Below, piece after piece: positions 21,928 to 33,027 of a stretch of 64,000 nt of DNA. Where the stretch lies: assembly GCA_030782805.1 (NCBI GenBank), contig JARJPL010000335.1:62001-126000 (forward strand), written 5' to 3'. The notes below the pieces were generated by a model. That model saw only the letters and a program-made list of their open reading frames with translations, did not search any database and was not told the DNA's origin. Positions within the stretch are counted from its first letter, which is position 1; every line of letters starts with the position of its first letter. Position numbers and translations under genes: made by a program. This stretch comes from Aschersonia sp. MBC 622. Lineage: Eukaryota > Ascomycota > Sordariomycetes > Hypocreales > Clavicipitaceae.

Positions 21928-24078
21928 CTTTTCAGTTGCAGTGGCAACCAGTTCCAGAGTAGACTATGGGAGGGAAAAGAGGGGAAGAAAGAGGAAAAAG
22001 AAGAAAAGACCAGTGTTTGGTGATTATGTGATTATGGTCTCTTATTAGAGGGAAGGAGGTTTCCCGAGGTGAGATGCGAGTTGCAAAAACCCGTTTGTTG
22101 GCCAACTTCGTTTGTTGCGAGGCAAACAACGTTCAAAGTGCGCGTGCGAGAGAGCGGCCCGTTGCGAAAACAAGTAAGTACAGAAGCATGTAACGTGTTG
22201 ATGGGTAACAAATTTTTGAAACACAGCTCCAGGTCCGAGCACGGAAGATAGATATTAATAAATCACTAGAAACCCAAGTAGAGAAGAAAAAGGGACCAGG
22301 AGTTGTTATGCAAGCCCACGCACCGCAACCACCCCCCCTCTCCTCTCCATTGCTCCCCAACTCAAGACTACGTCTACGGTGGCTCTGCACGGACGGGCAC
22401 GGTAACCGATGGCCGATGATGAATGAACGCTACCGCAAAACGTTGCTCGGCCATCGTGAGTAATCGCCCGCTAGTGTCTTGTCCTTTGCAGCAACATTTC
22501 CCTTGCTTTTATTTTTCTGGATAAGTTGTGCCGTTTACTCCACCTCAGCTCCTCCAACGCTTACAGCTCTAATGGGTAGATTCCCCCAAACGAACCAATA
22601 GACGTTTTTGCTGTCTTTGAGACGAAAGCGGTGGTTCGTTCAAGGGAGAAAGAAGAAAAAAAAAAAAAACACAAGACCCCAAGTCGCTCTTTGACGAGCT
22701 AGCTAGCATAGGGGGGGTTCCGGTTACAGTTGTGGCGGGCTTTGTTGGAGATGGGATCCCCCCCCTCTCAGGTTCGTTGATGCGCCGGCCCGAAAGAGTG
22801 GAAAAAAGGTGGGCGGCATTCCCGCCATATCACACTCCAGAGCTGTATACGGTCACGAGAAAAAAAGGCCAAGAAAAGCAAGGGTCAAGGGTCGCGTCAA
22901 TCCAGATACATGGCTGCGTGAGAGTTCGATCTCAGATGCTCTTTGACCTCTTTGCAATACACATTGTGCCTGTCTGCGCGCGCGCGCGCCTGATCATCAT
23001 GCAGTATGCAAAAGCTTAGCTGCCTTGGCTGAACAAGTCGTCATCAGCACTCAACCTTTGGGCTGGCATTTTTCGGCACCCATGTTGCCGTTACGCTGGA
23101 CCGATGCCCGATCAGGGGAGCCTACTCCGTACTTTAACTATTAACGCCCTCTTTCTCCGTTGCTTCGGCCGAGGGAGGGCCACGACCGACGCATCATAAC
23201 TCCGTCTATTACACCCGCAAGGCTGACGACGTCCCACAAAGTCCCCTGCCAAGGTCAAAAAAGTTTTGACTGCATCGAAAAGAATGAGCCCAGTTGTCTA
23301 GCAATCTAGTTAGTTAGTTTGTCCGACGCCGAAATCGCCAAGCCTTGTCATGGGACACACATCCATCCCGGACTAGAAGTTTACCGATGTCCGACTTTCA
23401 ATGTGGGGCCTTCCTCATTCGGTAGGCATTCAACATTCATTCAAACGTGGCAGTGACTCAGTGAGCACTGAAACCGAGACAGGGGGGGCGGGTGGAAGGA
23501 ACAGGGGGTCGTAGATGGAATTAATGGATGTCGGATAATATCCAGGTCAAGGAATTATCGGGATTAGTTGAATACACAACTTTACAATGCCTCGCAAGCC
23601 CGCCACGGCTGCAAAGAAATGCGGCTGATGCCCCGGTTGATTGGCAAGGCGGCCGGCTCGATTCACGCCGACGGCTCATGTCATATGTACGACACCCGCT
23701 TTCACAGCTTCACTCAACACGGCTACGCCCAAAGCTGGACGTCATCGAAACATTTTCTGCTACATCAAACTCATCATGGGAATCAGTCACATTCATCTTG
23801 GGCTGTTGTTGCCTTCTGTCAGCGCCGCCTCGTCATTAAACCGGCGCCCCACATCGGCACCAGCCCCACCTTCGCGCCACCATTCTCATTCTCAAAAGAC
23901 TTGCCGTTTATTACTTTCAAACCAAAAGTCTTATTCACTTGTTCCGTGTTTTCGCTCACACATGAGAATCTTACTGAAAAGCATTCATAAAACATCCTGT
24001 ACACCATCCATGTAGAATAACCGATTCCATGTAGCGCCCCTTCTTCATGCCCCCTTATCGTTCATGCATATCCTTCAT
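21928..24078. other. Intergenic, no gene recognised
   Basis: About 2.15 kb between the MFS gene start and the TRAPPC11 3' end. It holds the MFS promoter, a 14-bp A run near 22655, GC-rich alternating CG at 22976-22988, and overlapping ORFs at 23528-24015 with unstructured, His/Ser-rich readings. None looks coding. Confidence 0.5.
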
Positions 24079-27000
24079 CTACCCCTGCTCCTCTTCCTTT
24101 TCCTCCTCATCCTGCTCATCATCATCGTCATCATCATCATCATTCTCCAATCCCGGAATCCACAGCAACAGACCGTCCTTGTCAATCTTCATGCCTTCTG
24201 TCGGTATAATCCGGAGCACCTTTTGAAAGTACTTGTCCCGCACCACCAGTCCTGGCCGGATATAGCAGCCCCTCTTCAGTGGCAGCAGCCGGTATGTTGC
24301 CGTGCGTCGCGACATGGGCAGCATGTGCAACGTCGTCTGTTTTGCTCCCGCAAAGGCAAATTCCTCGCTCGGATCCATTGTCAGCCCAAACGTGAGCAGG
24401 TGATTCGATGGGTTCTCAATCGTAATGTCGAGCTGCGTTGTGCTTGTCTCGTCGGGCTGTCCGTGAAATGAAGTAGCCAGTACGCGCGGTTCCGCTCCCA
24501 GAACCATATATCGGCCCACCGGCATGGTTGTAGTGTTTGGCGGGCTTTGAGGACTTGAGTCTGTTCGCCGCCACTTGATCTTGAAAGCCAATTCCATCGA
24601 CACGGGGCTCCGATCTTCTAATTGCATCTTCTGCGCTTCAATCTCAAAACTCGACTCATGCATCGTTCTCGGCTCAACTAAAAGCCCATCGTCCCCCGTA
24701 ATGGGCTCGAGCTTTCTCACGTGGCAGCGTGCCTGACCAACACATTCAGTTACCTCAACCTCTGTATCCAAGACCAAAACATCTTCTTGCGCAAACGAAG
24801 CGTAGTGCGACAAGAGACACCAACGCTGAATGAGCCCAATGGCCGTCCGCTGCTTCCCATCTTCATCGATATCGTCCAAGCCCTCCGGGTCAAAAAGGCT
24901 CGGCCATGGCTCAGGGTGCAATCTCGGAACAAGATCATAATTTGCTTCAAAAGGATTCACCAGGTCAAGCTGCACCGAGAAGACTTGTATAATGGGCGTC
25001 GCTGAATCGGTTTCCAGGTGGTATGTTGCTCTGAACTGTAGCTCGTACGTCATCGGGCCACTGATAGGTTCGATCTCTAGGACGAATTCTCGTGATGCCG
25101 AGCTTTCAATCTTGCCCAGACTAATACCGCCTAGCTCAGCCTCTTCTCCAGCTTGAGCCTCGGTAGCATAATCTTTGTCGCCCGCTTGAACGTGCAATAT
25201 TGGTATCACTTTACCGAATACATGAATGTCCAGTTTCGTTGTGGCCGCTTCATCCTCGTTGTTCTGTAGCACCATAGGTAACGCAACTGGCTCATTTGCA
25301 TAGTATTGTTGCAGCTGTCGAGCAACTTGGATATCCAACTTTGGTGGACGCGGTTGAATGCTCAACGTCCTAGAGTCGGCGCGCACCTTGCGAGCCTTGG
25401 CTGAGCCCGCGGTAAACCACCCCACTGCCGCATCCGTGTCTCTGAATGGAAGGGTCAGGCTCAAGGCAAATGTCTTGGTGTCCATATTGAGCGCAACCGA
25501 TGACGGTTCAACATCACCAGCTTCCCGCAACGGAATTGCCATCTCGATGACAAGTCGCTGTCCCGCCTCCAAGGTTAGATTACAGCTACCGTGTAGCTTT
25601 GTCGGCAGATCATCTTCAGACTCTTCAGGGAATTCTTCGTCCAATGTCACGAGAGAAATTGATATCGGCTGACCCGTGGGCTTCCCGTCTGATGGTGTAT
25701 GCTCCAGCGTTATCGGTTTCAGGCTACCCTCAAACTCAACTCGTACATTCGCCAGAGTAATAGGCGCCGAGCCGGGCATAGCATTAGAGACAAGAGACAA
25801 TTGAGCTTTACAAAAGTCTCCCGCTTTGCTCTCTTTATTTCGAAACACAAAAGAAGTGGAAATGAAGCCGGTTGCTGATCCGTCAGAAACATCCACAGAG
25901 GGCTTCTCCTCCAACTTCATGCCATCAAGGCTTTTGCTGAGGTCATAGTGCCAGTAAGGGCGTTTTGTGAATTCTAAGATGCGTCAACTTCAACCCAACT
26001 TTGCACAAGTCGCATCTGAACCTACTCTTGTCGAGGAGTTCCCAGTCAATAGCGATAACAAGCTCGCCTCGACCAGCTGCAACGGCAGCCCGGCGCATCA
26101 GCCAACACAAATCTTCCGTTATATCAATCCAGTTATCGCTGCGAAACGACAAATCTTCCCATAGAGGTCGCAGCATTGCTAGTACTTCTTGCCAGCTCTC
26201 TAGTCTGGCCATCTCACGGGCGCACTCAAGGGACAGTTCGGCAGCTATACGTAGTTGTTTTCGGCCCTGAAACTGCGTGCGAGCCGCAATCAAGCAGTCT
26301 ATGATCAGCTGCGCATGGTTCACTCCTTCACCTTCCAGAGGGTTCTCCTTATAGGGCGGCGGGCACAGATATGTGTCATAATGTTGTGAGCTTGTAGCAT
26401 CTGAGCCTTTTGGCGGCGCGCGATCTTCATCTGGTATCATCAGGGCAAGAGTTCGACGTGCGCCAAGATGACGAGCGGCAATTCGATACCAGTACCCTGT
26501 ATGATGCAGAAACTCCCATGGATGTAGCCGCTCGCCAAGAACAGCCTTTTCAGGCTGCAAAAAGAGGTTCATAGTCGACGGCGCAAGACCAGGCAGCTCA
26601 ACCCGTTCTATAAGCTGAGCCATAACCAGCGCCCAGCGCGCTTCCCAAGCTTGCCACCCGTAGTTGTTTGTTCCTTTTCCTCTGCGATCAACCAAGTCAC
26701 CAATGCGGTCTCGGTGCGCCTGCCAGCGACGCACGGCCAGGCTAGGCTGGTTCATCCAAAGATGCAACCGCAGGCAGCGTATTGAAATAACATCGGCAAG
26801 TAAGCGTGCCTCGTTCCAGCGAGGGCTCCAGCTGGGTATCGTGTCCATGACATCTTGGCCGAGCAGAATCTCATATGATTGCTCAAACGATCGAATAGCA
26901 GGGTCAAACTCTTGTCTAAATTCTGAAAAGATGGCAGTTTTGAAGTCGTATCGAAAGTTCCAATCCGGCATTGACAGAGTTTGAGAGGTGCCAGATGTTG

Positions 27001-27886
27001 GCGGGACTGTTGGTTGTGGTACAATGCCGCGGGATCGCTTCTTGCGCGAGTGGCGGCCGAGGTCTCTGTAATATTCAATAGCAGTCCCATAGAGACTGGC
27101 CAGAATACTGTCGGCAACTTGTTTCAAGTCCGAGGGCGAGTCCTGGGGATGGATATAGAATATCGCTTTTGGGTCCATAGACGTGCCCTTTCGAATATTT
27201 TCGAGCCGCTCCGAGATTTGGTCGGTAATGGACGGCAAGCTTCCGTCTCCCTCGCGCTGCACAAAAATGACCGCCAGTCGCGTTTTGTAACCAGTTTCTG
27301 TCAATTTCGCTTTTATGCTGTTTATATCCGTCTTGAGTTTGTTGTCCTGAAGGGTTGCTGCAGCCGGATCGTTCGTTAGGCAGTAGCAACAGGCGAATAC
27401 ACTGGGCACTAATTCCTGATGTTTTTGTATCCACTGCGCATTCATTAAACCATCAGGATATAATATCGAGACTGGGCTGAGAGGTGAGAATGGTGAGTGT
27501 AGTGTAGGACTCATTCTCGTGGGCTCGGTATCTTCTGGAAGGGACGCGCGCTTCGGTGGCAGCGGGTAGGTCTGGGATAAGTTAGCGCTGAGTATTGCAA
27601 CTATCGCCATCATGCCACTCACACGTCCTACGGTCTTGATGCGAAGGCGGTATGGCTCTTCTCGTGAGACCCCGGTCCATGATTGCCCTTCGCTGTCCAC
27701 ATCTCCAAAGTGTTGCTCCAGGAGCTCTGCCTCTTTACTGTCCAGAGGGGGTAAATCGGAGCGAAGCAACGCCGCGCCCTCTTGCAAGGTCGCATCGAGC
27801 TCGATCTCGGGAGACGTCGACGTCAAGCCCGAGAAAATTATCAGCGGTACATTGTGGTCGAGGCTTCCTAGCGGGTATCCGTCCAT
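24079..27886 (-). CDS. TRAPP complex subunit TRAPPC11 (foie gras / gryzun)
   Basis: Three exons on the minus strand, 27886-27623, 27571-26026 and 25973-24079, give 1,234 residues. The start is the ATG of MDGYPLGSLDHNVPLIIFSGL, the usual N-terminus, 57 bases inside an ORF that opens at GTG. The foie-gras domain occupies roughly residues 330-650 and ends in the junction KKFTKRPYWHYDL, which forms only after splicing. The gryzun C-terminal region supplies Ig-like strands (LDITIENPSNHLLTFGL). TRAPPC11 is part of the TRAPP complex acting in ER-Golgi and Golgi traffic. The first intron, 27572-27622, is 51 bp, multiple-of-three and stop-free, with a GCTAAC branch. The protein ends in an acidic Asp/Glu tail, with GAT-repeat DNA near 24120-24150. 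Confidence 0.95.
24119..24150 (-). repeat. Asp-codon microsatellite in TRAPPC11 tail
   Basis: An impure trinucleotide run codes for eight aspartates in the acidic C-terminal tail of TRAPPC11. Confidence 0.8.
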
Positions 27887-28460
27887 TTCGCTGCTTGCGC
27901 GCCGACTTGCGCCGAGAGCTCTTTGAGAATGTGAGGAGAGCACCGAATACCGTTACTGGTACAGTCCACCACTGCAGTTAGCTCATGCCCCTCGCCGAGC
28001 TGGTGGGTAGGGCCTGGATAGCTACCTTGCCGAAAGCCATGCTAGGGTCAACGTGAGTCACGAATCTTTGTGTATTTGCGAAAAACATCAAACCTTGGCC
28101 GAACAATGATTGCCTTTGAAAATGATCAATTTCACAATCTTGGAAATGTTCCAAGTCGCAATCGCCGTTCGACACAACAGCGGCAGAGCTCCGCGAGCCA
28201 GGGACAGGGTGGGTCGGCTAGAGCCGCACTTCGGAACCGGAATAACGCCAGCCGCCGGGACATGTTTGCGCTGGAACACCTCCAGGGAATTTTAAGATGC
28301 GCTTGACAAGCCGCCCATCATCATTCCCACGCCTGCATCTTTAGAGTACGAAACTGCGCGTGCGACACTGCGCGTGCAACACTAGCGCAATCCTCTTTTT
28401 TTTTAAACGACCTATTCTACCGAATCGCCTCGAGGGTACTGCTGCATCACATTTGACACC
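27887..28460. promoter_or_regulatory. Divergent promoter, TRAPPC11 / mL41
   Basis: A 574-bp interval between divergent start codons. Around 28350-28385 the words GCGTGCGACACTGCGCGTGCAA repeat a GCGTGC core. A T run follows at 28396-28405. No further gene was seen. Confidence 0.6.
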
Positions 28461-28835
28461 ATGAGACCGACACTACCCCTTCAAGTCGGACGCTACCGTC
28501 ACCTGAAGCTGACGACCAAGGATGTGAACAAGGGCTTCTACAAGGGAAACCGCACTGGCTCCATGGGTCGCCATACGAGGTACGGAGGATACGTCATTGA
28601 ATGGAACAAAGTGCGCACATATGCTGTACCGGATTTGAAAGACTTCAAGGTAAAACTAAACAGCCTATCGATTGCTCTTGCATTGTGTCGCTGACAGCAA
28701 ACTCTCATGCAGCTTACTCCATTCGTGAGCCGACAGGTCTATCCAGAGTCTGGTGATTACAAAGGCCTGGCAAAGGGTTCGGCCGACCCGCACTTTTACG
28801 TCGAGCAATGGAAGCGATACAACGGCGTGGACTAA
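28461..28835 (+). CDS. MRPL27: Mitochondrial large ribosomal subunit protein mL41
   Basis: Two exons, 28461-28649 and 28713-28835, give 103 residues. The text LTTKDVNKGFYKGNRTGSMG, followed by RHTRYGGYVIEWNKVRTY and then FVSRQVYPESGDY, is the mL41 (yeast Mrpl27) signature of fungal mitoribosomes. It assembles in the large subunit in the mitochondrial matrix. The basic N-terminus (MRPTLPLQVGRYRHLKL) fits import. The splice leaves LKDFK joined to LTPFVS and keeps frame. Confident family call. Confidence 0.95.
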
Positions 28836-29208
28836 GCGACCAAGGGCTTGCTACCGTAACGACGTATCTGTGCGATTGAACGACACGTTTCTCTCACACA
28901 GAGTATACTAGAGCGAAAGAATGATGAAAGGCTATCGCAGGCCATCGGGGACTGCGACGGGGCTGTATATACCCTCCCGAATGTACACTACCATGTATCA
29001 AGTTGAGCATATTTTTGGGACAATTCGACTTCTATTGAGTTTCAAACAATGTGATGTTACAAAGCAAAAACCGGAAAGTCTTGCTGTTGCTGTACGGAAA
29101 TGCGCAGTCTACTAATGCTACTGTGCGAAAAATGCTCAGTCTAACAATAGATTCTGAATGTAAATGAATTTGCTTTCCGTGTTCCAAGATGTGTCTCCAA
29201 ACTCGAGA
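28836..29208. other. Convergent 3' region, no gene
   Basis: A 373-bp gap between the converging mL41 and lipase genes. AT-rich 3' untranslated sequence; the 64-codon ORF at 28921 is probably chance. Confidence 0.5.
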
Positions 29209-31894
29209 TCAAGCTGCGGCGCCATTTTGTACCAAAAGTGCAGGTGCCTCGCTTGGAGAGACTTCCTGCGTCACAGCATCTTCGTCGCCCTTATCATGGC
29301 CACAGAGCGGGGTGGTGGCGAGTTGCTTGTTTGCTTCCGTGCTAGGGCTGGCATGAGACGTCAGAGTCAGCATGCTGGCAGTGTCGGCTTCCTTATTCAG
29401 GCTGAACGGCAGAGCCATGCCCTTGATGAAGGGGCGTTTTCCAGCAACGCCAGTTTCTGGCACGTAGTTTGGACTAAGTAAGCCAGGGTTGGATGCTTCC
29501 TGTTCTTGTCGCTTGTGCAGTAACTGGACAACTGGCGTGTCTTCGTTGCCTGCGCCAGACTCTGTCTGATGCTCGTCCACAACGGTCCTGCGGCGAGAGC
29601 GGCTTCGGCTCGTGACATCGTCGGGGGTCTGTACTTGGTTTCCTTGTTCGGCGTCTTGCTCTCTGTGAGAAATGCGGCCTCCAGCATCTTCTTCAACAAT
29701 TTCCGTTTCTGGCTGCTGATCTGCCCGCTGCTCGCGCTCGATTGCTTCTTCGTCATGCTTGGATCCCCAAAGTGACCAGAGAGACAGGCCGAGGCTCCTC
29801 TTCGGCTTCCTCTCCACCATATAAGACTCTAGTTTGCGTCTGCCTGCCAGAGCTGCGGGCGGTGGCAATTCTCCCGGCCCAAAGTCTTCAAATCCAGTCG
29901 CAAGATCACTCACTAGCTGCCTGTGAACCTTGGACTTGGCACGAGCGTATCGAGTGTCGTATTCACGACGGGTAGCAAGCCACTTCTTTGCTGTGCCGGC
30001 CTTGAAAACTCCAACGTCGGTCGGTTCTATGGTGCATGCATCTAGCTCCTCTTCCGGCACAAGCGGAAGCGTTACGCCATGACGAGTGACTCTTTGTCGA
30101 ATCATGTGGTTTTTGAAAGGTGGAAGAGGATCGCCAGCTTTTCCAATATGTCCAGGTGCAGTTCCGGCTGTGTCCTCTTCCTTGTGTCTTTCGTCTTTTC
30201 CGGTATTATTACTTTCTTGAGTCCCCGATGAAGAGATGACAGATATCTGATCATCGTCCATAATATCAATCCCACGATGCTGGGCTCTCGCCAGTAGCCA
30301 TGCACCGAATTGCGCAATTGAGCGATACATGAACTTTGCGGGTCTGGTAAAGCTCAGAGTAGGCGCGACATGGCATAGATCCTCCCAGACTTGTAGTTGG
30401 ACATCGGTAGGCTTGAATTTGTCGAGTTGCTCCTTTTCCCTGGCCGACAACCTTTCTATCGGAGGCGCATATTTCTGCGGATTGGCAGCCTTGTGAGCCA
30501 AGTAGATTTGCTCGTCCCGTAAGATCTCCCCACCGCCAACCATGACGAACAATGGCGGCAACCCTCCGAGCGTGGCTTGGAGTACGGGGCTAACAAGAGG
30601 GTGAGTTAGAAGCGCGTTGGTCGTGTAGAGCTGCGTATTTACAGCGTCAGTATTTTCTGTGAGCATTTGAACCATATATTTGAACGGACCTGTATTTGAT
30701 CTTTAATAGTGACAGGCTTGCCATCAATGTCAAGAGTGATATACTGTCGTTCATCGGGTTTGTGCTCAAATTCCGGGGCAACATCGTCTTTGGATTCATT
30801 GGGGGTGGAGGTCCCTGTTCGTACACGCTTCAACTGCTGAGCATCTCGCTTGATCTCGGCAATATCATCATCATTTGGAGGAGGCCATGCCTTGGACGGT
30901 CTGTGGTGAAAGCCATTTGTAGGAATATAATCCATTGGGGCATCACCAGTCAGACTCTTGAAAGAGTGAGTCAAATCTACCCAAGGGCTGATCAGAATAG
31001 CTCCAGCCGGAAGCGGTAAATCCTGGTTGCGCAGAATCAGCAAGACGGCCAAGGCCATGCCGGCGCCAGCAGAGTCGCCCGCCAGAATGATGGTGCTAGG
31101 ATCTCTGGACGAGATCAGGTGTAGATATGCTGCCAGGCAGTCTTGCAGGCCACAGGGAAAGGGAAACTGCGGAGCAAGTCGATATCTCGGCGCCAGGACT
31201 CTGGCTTTCAGCTTGCGGGCATGGCGTTGCATCTGATAGCGGTGCTCGTCGACGCTGCCAAAGTAGTAGCCGCCGCCGTGAAAGTACAGAATAATACGCT
31301 GGCCTGGATCGCCAGTTTTCTTTCTCTCATTAGCATGGGCGCGCATCTCAATCCACTCGGCCTCAAGTGGCTTCCCCGGTTTGCGCCATTGCCACCATGA
31401 GCCGCCGCCGACCAGAGCGCGGCCGTCGTCACCGAGCTCCTCATTGATCAATCCAGCGGACCGCGACAACTGTTGTTCGGGTATCCTAATGTTTTCTAGC
31501 TTCACCCATTGCGGCGAGGGTACCCATTGGGTAGTAAATGCCTGCAAATCCTCGACAGTGTGGTGAGCCGCGTGCTTGAGGAACGCTCGGACCAAACGGA
31601 GCCCCTCGTCGTAGGAAAGGTGCGCGGTCGGCTTCTCTTTCAAAAGTTCTCTATTGAGATACTGCCAGTTGACAGGTCACAGTTAGCACGTAGGACGGCA
31701 GTTCATCGCGCAAAAAAGGTGAAACCATTGCCGGCCCGCATGCCGCAGATCGAGGCGCAGCACATGGCAGTTGCTTGGCATCAAGCTGATTTCTCAGGGC
31801 AGGTGGTGCAGACAAGACTCACATGCGAAAACAGTGTCGTGACGACAGTAGGTGCCACGGCGAAAGAGACTGATGTTGTGCTGAGCTTTGTCAT
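29209..31894 (-). CDS. HSL-type lipase/esterase with long C-terminal tail
   Basis: Three exons on the minus strand, 31894-31823, 31661-30690 and 30630-29209, give 821 residues. A 24-codon first exon (MTKLSTTSVSF) begins the protein; the longest ORF starts at TTG inside exon 2 and so misses it. The alpha/beta hydrolase core has the oxyanion motif HGGG (about 152-155), nucleophile GDSAGA with Ser near 221, an acid in GGGEILRDEQ, and a candidate His in LCHVAPTLSF. This is the hormone-sensitive-lipase (esterase IV) family, hydrolysing short-chain or steryl/acyl esters. An acidic loop near residues 290-330 interrupts the lid region. The last ~300 residues are disordered, basic and acidic, without homology that I recognise. 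Substrate unknown. Confidence 0.88.
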
Positions 31895-33027
31895 TGCTGC
31901 TCCAGTTCGCCCATGGTTATTGAGGAGAGGATTTGAGCAAACTCATGACGGAATTTGCAGGGGAATTTGTAGTGGCTCAAATTAGCGCCGTCACAGCGCT
32001 CAAGTCGAATTTATGCTTTTGACTATCGGTATTGAGGAGAAGGAAGCTGGTATTTTTAGCCCCCCCCTTTCAACTCGCGGCAGTCGGTAACTCACTTCTG
32101 GGTCACCCCCTCATCCAAGCCACTTGTCACTTGTCACCTTGGCTTGTTACATCAAGGAACAAAAAGACCTGACGTTTTCGAAAATACATGGTTGCCCCAC
32201 TCTATAATAAAACAAGATGCAATAGTATAAATGATATACATGGAGAAATCGATAATCTGTGTTAAGTATAATTATAAGCATAAACAAAAACGTGGGAATT
32301 AGGAGAATAGTAGAAAAGAGCATGCTTCTGCTATGGAAATTGGTCCCAGGATCAATCGACGGAAGTGGTGAAGAATTCGGTCCAACGGGGAGGCCAACAG
32401 GGCATGTCCAACGCTACACCCACTGTAGGTACGTCTGCCCCTAATTTCTCCGATGTGTACGCTAACACCTTGTATTTACTTCGTAGGCAAGTAGGTACTT
32501 ACTTGGGCCGCCCAGGCGCTACTTTGTAACTCGGCCAGCCACATCCATATCAGGAACCGGCCACCCCGGCCAGGAACCAGGCTATCAGCATCTACAGCAA
32601 TTAAAGCATTATTTACTAATAAACTTACTACTATAGATTATATGTATATATTGAAAAGAACCATCTCTAATATATTTCTTTTATAAAGAATCCAAAGGTC
32701 TTTTTTCCTTTCTTTGATTAATTTTTGTTAATTAGTTATTTTATAATCTAGTTATGTGTAACTTCTTTGTAGGGTAGTAGGTGTAAGTGGAGCTTCTATC
32801 CTTCCCTGGCTAATTAGCGTGTGCGACAAGCTTCCTGAGCAGGGTTGGCTGGTTCCTGACCTGGGTGGTTGAGTTACTGCAATTCATGCTCATCGATGTA
32901 TTGGACAATATCCTAGACGGATTTGATTACGAGGTGTGCATACTACTCTCCGCCCTACCAACATAAATAGTATAATCAAGTGACGCTTTTGGATGGCAAG
33001 CGAGAGCCGCGTCTTGTAAATACACAC
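31895..33027. other. Intergenic with MITE-like element
   Basis: About 1.1 kb between the lipase start and the rvt stop. The first 300 bases hold the lipase promoter. At 32425-32515 TAGGTA/TACTTA words recur, and the inverted-repeat element at 32550-32859 is listed separately. No gene was seen; the ORF at 32259-32444 starts at TTG-like codons and is probably chance. Confidence 0.5.
32550..32859. mobile_element. MITE-like element with imperfect terminal inverted repeats
   Basis: The left end TCAGGAACCGGCCACCC (32550-32566) pairs with the reverse complement of the right end (TCAGGAACCAGCCAACC, read from 32859 to 32843), with 15 of 17 bases identical. Similarity continues weakly outwards. Between them is about 270 bp, AT-rich from 32590 to 32800, with no ORF. 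This resembles a miniature inverted-repeat element. No clear target-site duplication was found at these exact ends, so the true borders may lie slightly outside. Confidence 0.5.

Noticed and set aside
22976..22988. Alternating CG run as a structural (Z-DNA) element.
   Set aside because: Only about 13 bp long, with no partner or context that would support a function.
32590..32800. RIP-mutated transposon.
   Set aside because: The AT-rich stretch is only about 200 bp and carries no recognisable coding remnant, so RIP cannot be claimed by eye.
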